Source of the DNA: Bacillota bacterium | GTDB lineage: Bacteria > Bacillota > Clostridia > Clostridiales > Clostridiaceae | Assembly (NCBI GenBank): GCA_023445445.1 | Contig: JAEXLD010000118.1 | Span: 62,001-126,000, forward strand | Length of the DNA: 64,000 nt | Direction of reading: 5' to 3' | Part shown: positions 59,187 through 64,000 of the stretch, piece by piece | Position numbering within the stretch: position 1 is the first letter of the stretch | Layout: every line of letters begins with the position of its first letter | Made by a program: the position numbers and the translations under genes | The notes under the pieces: model-generated | Told to the model about the DNA's origin: nothing | Databases searched by the model: none | Seen by the model: only the letters and a program-made list of their open reading frames with translations

Positions 59187-60136
59187 TATTTAACCAACCT
59201 CACTTCCTTACTTATACTTATATCACCCTTAACAAAATTCAACGTTAATTTATTTTCATTTGCACCCTTTGAGTTTCTAATTTTTACGCTATTACTTGTT
59301 ATAGCTTCGACCTTTATATGAGCTGTATCAACTCCATTATAATCAACTACAATATTCCATTCCTCAATATCAGATACACCATCATTCATTATTGTAAATG
59401 TTGAAGCACCATACTGTCTTATATCAAATGTGCCTAAACTTGAAACAATATCATATCCATCACTAGGATTTATAACAGGCTTATCCTCACCTAAAATATC
59501 ATCATTGTAGGCTATATTATTCACAAGGTCATCTTTGCCTTCAAAATATTCAACCTTTTTCATTACAATTTTATAAATATTAGGAGTGGTGACATTCTTG
59601 ATAGATATAACCTCAAATATCATTCTTTCGTCGTGATTAAATATAAACCTCATATTCTGCTTTATTTGATTAGTTTTTTCATTTACTGGAACATAACAAG
59701 CCAGTTTTCCATCTACCATTGAGAAGTAATCAAGGTTGATTTCACCCTTATCATTATAAGCTGTATCTTCTGATACACAAGGTATAGGTTTATCTAAGCC
59801 CTTCCAATTAAGTGTTTGATTGCAATGAGATATAGTGCATGTTTTATATGAATAATGATTATCTATGTTTGACATAACCAAATATGTTTTATCCTCGCCT
59901 ATATCTTTAATATAACTACCAACATTAATTGGAGTAGTTAATTCTACATTTAATCCCCTTTGATCTTTTGATGTTGACATATCATTTAAGTGATTCAATA
60001 ATATTCCTCTTGATAGTATACCATCTATTTCTAATTCTCTTCCTTCTCCACCATACAATTGTTTTCTAAAGATTTTTTTACCACCTTCAAGTTGTTTTTC
60101 TACTATTGAACTTTTATACTCATTAAAATCTCTCAT
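59186..60136 (-). CDS. Probable head-closure (stopper) protein with Ig-like end (316 aa)
   Basis: The beta-rich N-terminal domain (about 1-215; LNVELTTPINVGSYIKD, RMIFEVISIKNV) suits a head-closure protein. The last 100 residues resemble a bacterial Ig-like fold, often displayed on virions. Called from gene order between the adaptor and tail-terminator candidates. AGGTGA ribosome site. Confidence 0.5.
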   Translation of the reverse strand: MRDFNEYKSSIVEKQLEGGKKIFRKQLYGGEGRELEIDGILSRGILLNHLNDMSTSKDQRGLNVELTTPINVGSYIKDIGEDKTYLVMSNIDNHYSYKTCTISHCNQTLNWKGLDKPIPCVSEDTAYNDKGEINLDYFSMVDGKLACYVPVNEKTNQIKQNMRFIFNHDERMIFEVISIKNVTTPNIYKIVMKKVEYFEGKDDLVNNIAYNDDILGEDKPVINPSDGYDIVSSLGTFDIRQYGASTFTIMNDGVSDIEEWNIVVDYNGVDTAHIKVEAITSNSVKIRNSKGANENKLTLNFVKGDISISKEVRLVK

Positions 60137-60144
60137 AGTGTCAC

Positions 60145-60567
60145 CTATAAATTGAAAGTGTCAATTTCATCTTCTATCAGTCTATTGACTTCTTCCTCAT
60201 ATCTACTAACTTCAGCTTGTCTTCCCTCAACTTGTGCCTTATAGTCCTTAAATCCCATTTCTTTAGCGTAAGTGCCATAAATAGATGTAAATTCTACCAG
60301 TTTATTTTTACAAAAAATATAGCTTAAAATATTAGCCAATATTAGCAATTCTATCGAATTTAATTTAACATTAATCTCTTCAATCATATCATCACAGACA
60401 ACATTGCCTTGAATCCTACCCTCGTACTTTTTAGCCTTTTGATTGTAATGCATAATAGCATTTTTTATCATAGAATATCTTCGCTCATCAGTTTGAGGTA
60501 TTTCAGAAGAATCATATGAACAATTTTCTAAAAAGCTTTCCCAAATCTCATCATAACTAGTATTCAT
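60145..60567 (-). CDS. Head-tail adaptor (connector) protein (140 aa)
   Basis: Helical protein of gp6/gp15-like adaptor size directly after capsid genes. MNTSYDEIWESFLENC at the start and the helix-rich body fit the connector fold. ATG 60567 chosen (AGGAGG ten bases upstream); TTG 60573 is another option. Confidence 0.55.
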   Translation of the reverse strand: MNTSYDEIWESFLENCSYDSSEIPQTDERRYSMIKNAIMHYNQKAKKYEGRIQGNVVCDDMIEEINVKLNSIELLILANILSYIFCKNKLVEFTSIYGTYAKEMGFKDYKAQVEGRQAEVSRYEEEVNRLIEDEIDTFNL

Positions 60568-60588
60568 AAACAAAACACCTCCTTATGA

Positions 60589-61047
60589 TTACTCAGTTTT
60601 AAATATATCTTCTATTGAAAGTTCTAAGCCCAACCATTCCTTTAAGAATTTTTGCTTTGTAGCATTTTCTATTTTAATTTCTTTTGCCACATCTAAAACA
60701 AATCTCTTAGTTGTATCTGATGTTACTTTGCTTAATTCTGCTTCCATTTTCTTTAAATTACCTTTTAAAAGGCTAGTCACTTCTTCTTTTGTTAAAGCAT
60801 TTGCTTCATACTCTTCTTTACCATAAAAATCATTTAGCAATTCTTTTTCTTCATTTGTTTTAGCTTGTATAACAAGCTCACCATCTTTAAAGCAGTCGGT
60901 AAACATTGTAAGATACTCATAAACAGAATATGGTACTTCTTTTTTTCCTACAATTTGACCTTTCGATCCCGGTATAATATAAGATTTATTCTCAAAATTT
61001 ATTATATAGTTTCCAACTTTATGTCTTTCTAAAACTACCTTCTCCAT
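60589..61047 (-). CDS. Head-region protein (152 aa)
   Basis: Small protein between the major capsid and adaptor genes, beta N-terminus then charged helices (LLKGNLKKMEAELSKVTSD). Role unknown, perhaps capsid-associated. GGGAGAG ribosome site. Confidence 0.5.
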   Translation of the reverse strand: MEKVVLERHKVGNYIINFENKSYIIPGSKGQIVGKKEVPYSVYEYLTMFTDCFKDGELVIQAKTNEEKELLNDFYGKEEYEANALTKEEVTSLLKGNLKKMEAELSKVTSDTTKRFVLDVAKEIKIENATKQKFLKEWLGLELSIEDIFKTE

Positions 61048-61107
61048 AATATCTCTCCCTTTTAATTAATTATAATAGGGGCTATTGCTAACCCCTATGT
61101 CTATAAA

Positions 61108-62142
61108 CTATGCTAATATTGAATCATCCTTTATAATTCCAAAATATCTTGCATTTAATAAAGTAACATCTGACTCAAATACTATCTTTAATTTAACTTG
61201 TTCTGTTTCTGGATCTAATTCTGAATATTGTCTCTTTGTTCCAAACTCAGTAATTGCAAAAGGCTTCTTGCCTGAAATTGCTCCTGGGAAAACGAAACCT
61301 GTCTTTTGGTCAAATCTAACTTTTGAGTTTTTATCATCAATCCATGTATTAGGAATACTAACTGCTACAGTTTTTGAAATCTTTGTAGGAATTAATTCTT
61401 CTCTTAACATATCTTTGATTTCATCAGTTAATAAGTCTTTTTGAGCAACTGGTATTAAATTAGCAAAGTGATTAATTAAGCTTATATCACCAACAAAAAT
61501 TGGTCTACCATTTGTTAATCTTATCATAGTTTGCTCAACTTTTTGGAAATCAGCTAATGTTAAGTTTGAACCAACATTCTTGTTATTTTCAGGAATATCC
61601 CCATTTGCTAAAGCAGAAGCTATTAACTCATAAACTTTATCAAAATAGTATTCAACCTTTGCATTTGCTAAACTATCAACAGCATCTCTAAAAGCTTTAA
61701 CTGGATCTGCTCTAAATGTAGTTATTTCATAATATCCACCATAAGTCATTGATTGAGGTGTAGCAACTTTATTTACTTCTTCTGGACTTAATCTTACTAA
61801 ATCTACTCCAGTACCTTTAGCTGTAAATAAGAATTTACCTTCTGTTGTCTTTGGTAATTTATACATTTTTACAGCACCAGCAGGAACAGTTGATACATCA
61901 GCTATTAATCCTAAGACAGCATCAACTCTAGGTTTTGCAATAACTTCAGCAGTTTCAACTAAGAATTGATTGAATAAATGTAAATTCTCAGGTGATGGAG
62001 AACCTAAGCCAAAAGTTCTATTACAAATTTCTCTAATTTCTTTTTCATCTTGATTTACTAATTCACCTTCAACTTCTTTAGTAATCATTTTGTCATTATA
62101 TATTCTAAGACCTAAGTCTTTAAGCATTTTTATCTTTTCCAT
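61108..62142 (-). CDS. Major capsid protein (HK97 fold) (344 aa)
   Basis: Main shell protein. Length, gene order behind the protease-scaffold and decoration genes, and the mix of long N-terminal helix, ATPQSMTYGGYYEITTFRADPVKAF-type central region (about 125-150) and the end VTLLNARYFG are typical of HK97-fold capsids of Firmicute phages. AAAGGAGGAGG gives very strong initiation, as expected for the most abundant virion protein. Confidence 0.85.
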   Translation of the reverse strand: MEKIKMLKDLGLRIYNDKMITKEVEGELVNQDEKEIREICNRTFGLGSPSPENLHLFNQFLVETAEVIAKPRVDAVLGLIADVSTVPAGAVKMYKLPKTTEGKFLFTAKGTGVDLVRLSPEEVNKVATPQSMTYGGYYEITTFRADPVKAFRDAVDSLANAKVEYYFDKVYELIASALANGDIPENNKNVGSNLTLADFQKVEQTMIRLTNGRPIFVGDISLINHFANLIPVAQKDLLTDEIKDMLREELIPTKISKTVAVSIPNTWIDDKNSKVRFDQKTGFVFPGAISGKKPFAITEFGTKRQYSELDPETEQVKLKIVFESDVTLLNARYFGIIKDDSILA

Positions 62143-62172
62143 TTATATTTCCTCCTCCTTTAAGCTTTAATA

Positions 62173-62697
62173 TTAAGCTATTTCAAATCTTATAACTGGC
62201 AAACCAGCTAAAGTGTAGTCTGGAACATTTACTACAACATATTTGTTTCCAGCAGTAGCATAATCAGTATGGTTTGAAGCACCATTTGAGATTATGTATT
62301 TTTTCTTTGTAATATCATAGTGAGCAACTTGACCATTTTTAGCAGGTTTTGCCGTATCAGCTAATTCAAAATTTGAAGCTTCAAATCTATGTCCTACTGT
62401 TTGATATACTATTCTTGCATATTCGCCTACTTCATTGTAGAATTGAGCCATTGTTTCAAATTCTTCCATGTAATCTTCAACTGATGCAACTAATACACCT
62501 TTCTTTGTTTGATCAGCTAAAGCTGTAACTATTCTTTCTCCATTTGCGTTAAATCCTAACACACCAAGACAATAGTTATCTATAGCCCCACCTGATACCT
62601 TAGCACCTTGATTTAATAAGTCCTTTGCCCATTGGTTTAATGAACCAACATTATGTTTTGTTAAATTTTTTAAAGTTTGTACTATTACACTTGCCAT
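62173..62697 (-). CDS. Probable capsid decoration/head protein (174 aa)
   Basis: Alanine/glycine-rich protein between protease-scaffold and major capsid genes, the usual position of decoration (cement) proteins. The C-terminal half is beta-rich (KYVVVNVPDYTLAGLPVIRF). GGAGGG ribosome site. Family not certain. Confidence 0.55.
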   Translation of the reverse strand: MASVIVQTLKNLTKHNVGSLNQWAKDLLNQGAKVSGGAIDNYCLGVLGFNANGERIVTALADQTKKGVLVASVEDYMEEFETMAQFYNEVGEYARIVYQTVGHRFEASNFELADTAKPAKNGQVAHYDITKKKYIISNGASNHTDYATAGNKYVVVNVPDYTLAGLPVIRFEIA

Positions 62698-62722
62698 CTT
62701 AAAAATCCCTCCATTTAATTAA

Positions 62723-63961
62723 TTATTTAAATCCATATTTCTCTTTAATGTCTTCATCAAAGGAAATAAGATTTTCTATTTTTGAAATTTTCTCTATTTT
62801 TTCTGTTACCTTTTTATCGCTTATGCTAACCATGTCAACAATCATTTGATTTAATTTAGATAAAGCATTATTATCTTTCATACAATTTTCTAACAATGTT
62901 TGTACCTCATTAGATTCAAATTTTGATGTTGCACCCAACATATCGAATTTATCTTTAAAGTATTTTCTCTTTTCATCTAGTATCTTTTTATCTTCTAGTG
63001 CCTTTTGTTCATCTATAATTGAATTATATTTATCAACTATTGGTTGTAATTCATTTATCTTATCATTTAATAAAATAATCTTTTCATTAGAATCATTTAG
63101 TTTAGCCTTTAATTCTTCATTTTCTCTTTTTAAGTTTTCAATTTCTGACTCATCTATTTTAGAATCATCTTCAATTTCAGCTTCAGTTTCTTCTACGATT
63201 TCTTTTTCAGCATCTGTATCTTCAGTTACAGTATCCTCGGTTTCATTATCAATCAACTCTACATTTTCAACTTCTTCTTCAACTATAACTTCTGTATCAT
63301 TACTAGCTACTTCTTGTACTTCATCTGATATTTCAACTTCTGAAGGCACTTTGTTAAAAAATGAAGCATACTTATTTGATATTGATGCAACCATTTTATT
63401 TGATTCTACTATTTCATCGCATAGACCTAATTCTAAACATTCTTTTGCAGTTAACCATGTTTCATCATCCATTAACTTTACAAGTTGTTCTTCATTTAGC
63501 TTACCATTAGACTTTTCTATATAAGTAGATCTTAAGCTTTCTGATATTTTATCTAAATCATCAGCTAATTTTCTAAATCCCTTTGCATTGTCATAAAAGA
63601 AACCTCCACTTAAAGCATTGTGTATCATCATCATGCAGTTTCTTCCCATAACAACCTTATCTGCTGAACATGCTATTATAGAAGCTATTGAACAGGCAAG
63701 ACCATCTACTTGTGCTACAACTTTAGCCTTATTTCTCTTTAGCATACTTGCTATAGCTAAACCATCAGCCACAGAACCACCGGGACTATTAATATATAGA
63801 TTTATAGTTGAAACATCGCCTATAGAATCTAATTCTTCTTTAAATGATTGAGCAGAAGTAACATCTTCATCATCCCAACTAGAAATTTCATTATAAATAT
63901 ATAAATCAGCAGAATCATTGCCAACTATATTTTTAAATTCCCAAAATTTATTTTTAGCCAT
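62723..63961 (-). CDS. ClpP-type prohead protease fused to scaffold-like domain (412 aa)
   Basis: The N-terminal S14/ClpP-like protease (about 15-190) has the INSPGGSV loop, catalytic S91 in GLACSIAS, H114 in MMIHNA and an Asp in DDETWLTA. The C-terminal part (about 215-400) is very acidic then coiled coil, like a capsid scaffold, so one protein may both shape and mature the prohead. AAGGAG precedes the ATG. Portal and terminase should follow beyond the window. Confidence 0.88.
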   Translation of the reverse strand: MAKNKFWEFKNIVGNDSADLYIYNEISSWDDEDVTSAQSFKEELDSIGDVSTINLYINSPGGSVADGLAIASMLKRNKAKVVAQVDGLACSIASIIACSADKVVMGRNCMMMIHNALSGGFFYDNAKGFRKLADDLDKISESLRSTYIEKSNGKLNEEQLVKLMDDETWLTAKECLELGLCDEIVESNKMVASISNKYASFFNKVPSEVEISDEVQEVASNDTEVIVEEEVENVELIDNETEDTVTEDTDAEKEIVEETEAEIEDDSKIDESEIENLKRENEELKAKLNDSNEKIILLNDKINELQPIVDKYNSIIDEQKALEDKKILDEKRKYFKDKFDMLGATSKFESNEVQTLLENCMKDNNALSKLNQMIVDMVSISDKKVTEKIEKISKIENLISFDEDIKEKYGFK

Positions 63962-64000
63962 CCATATTCTCCTTTCTTTTTAGTATTTATATAAATTCAA

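Noticed and set aside
1..64000. tRNA genes, group I introns, reverse transcriptase or IS elements
   Set aside because: No tRNA-like cloverleaf, intron core, RT or transposase motifs were noticed by eye; a tRNAscan or Infernal run would be needed to exclude weak cases.
1..64000. Phage-wide recoding of TAG as a sense codon
   Set aside because: TAG ends several clear genes (for example nrdD at 19505), so the in-frame TAG at 25541 is a local matter.

Overview
The window is a 64 kb interior piece of a long-tailed (siphovirus-type) phage or prophage genome from a low-GC Gram-positive anaerobe, most likely a Clostridium. The evidence is very AT-rich DNA, strong Shine-Dalgarno sites with frequent GTG and TTG starts, an oxygen-sensitive class III ribonucleotide reductase, and an endolysin built like those of clostridial phages (Amidase_3 plus a CWB2-like wall-binding half, with an internal translation start). 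No terminase or portal is present; both probably lie just beyond base 64000, upstream of the prohead protease.

Bases 1-30222 are read on the + strand. They open with a replication and repair block: a Cas4/RecB-like Fe-S nuclease, a DnaE-type (family C) DNA polymerase with an intact PHP domain, an ERCC4-type nuclease and a SprT-like protease. About sixty mostly small genes follow, closely packed. Recognisable ones are a Panacea/DUF4065 protein, a DNA adenine methylase, a secreted 3D-domain protein, an SPFH protein, NrdD/NrdG, dUTPase, a cysteine phosphatase, a SLOG protein, a nucleoside deoxyribosyltransferase, a PQ-loop membrane protein, a 5'-deoxynucleotidase and thymidine kinase. At least a dozen are tiny zinc-ribbon or Cys-rich proteins. 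Four look-alike promoters, each with the same AT-rich upstream element, divide the block; three of them sit beside inverted repeats.

The two strands converge at about 30.2-30.5 kb between oppositely directed terminators. From there to the end the genes run on the - strand, in reverse map order: prohead protease-scaffold, decoration protein, major capsid protein, connectors, tail tube, tail chaperone candidates, tape measure (1776 aa), distal tail protein, tail hub with an S74 chaperone domain, then a receptor-binding array. That array holds a BppU-type fibre with a metallophosphoesterase, an endolysin, a second BppU protein, a YadA-like fibre and a polysaccharide-deacetylase spike. The fibre genes share short DNA repeats that look like cassette boundaries.

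Accessory islands interrupt the late region. One (33.1-36.3 kb) carries two holin-type genes, a 29-aa hydrophobic peptide, a tyrosine integrase, a small DNA-binding protein and a RusA-like resolvase. Another (54.5-57.0 kb) carries a lipoprotein, a 30-aa peptide, a divergent HTH regulator and a free-standing homing endonuclease. Two intergenic spots (33530-33656 and 40539-40680) each combine a consensus-type promoter, stacked hairpins and a T-run terminator on the strand opposite to the late genes. They look like undescribed phage small RNAs placed at the lysis genes and are the most interesting signals here.
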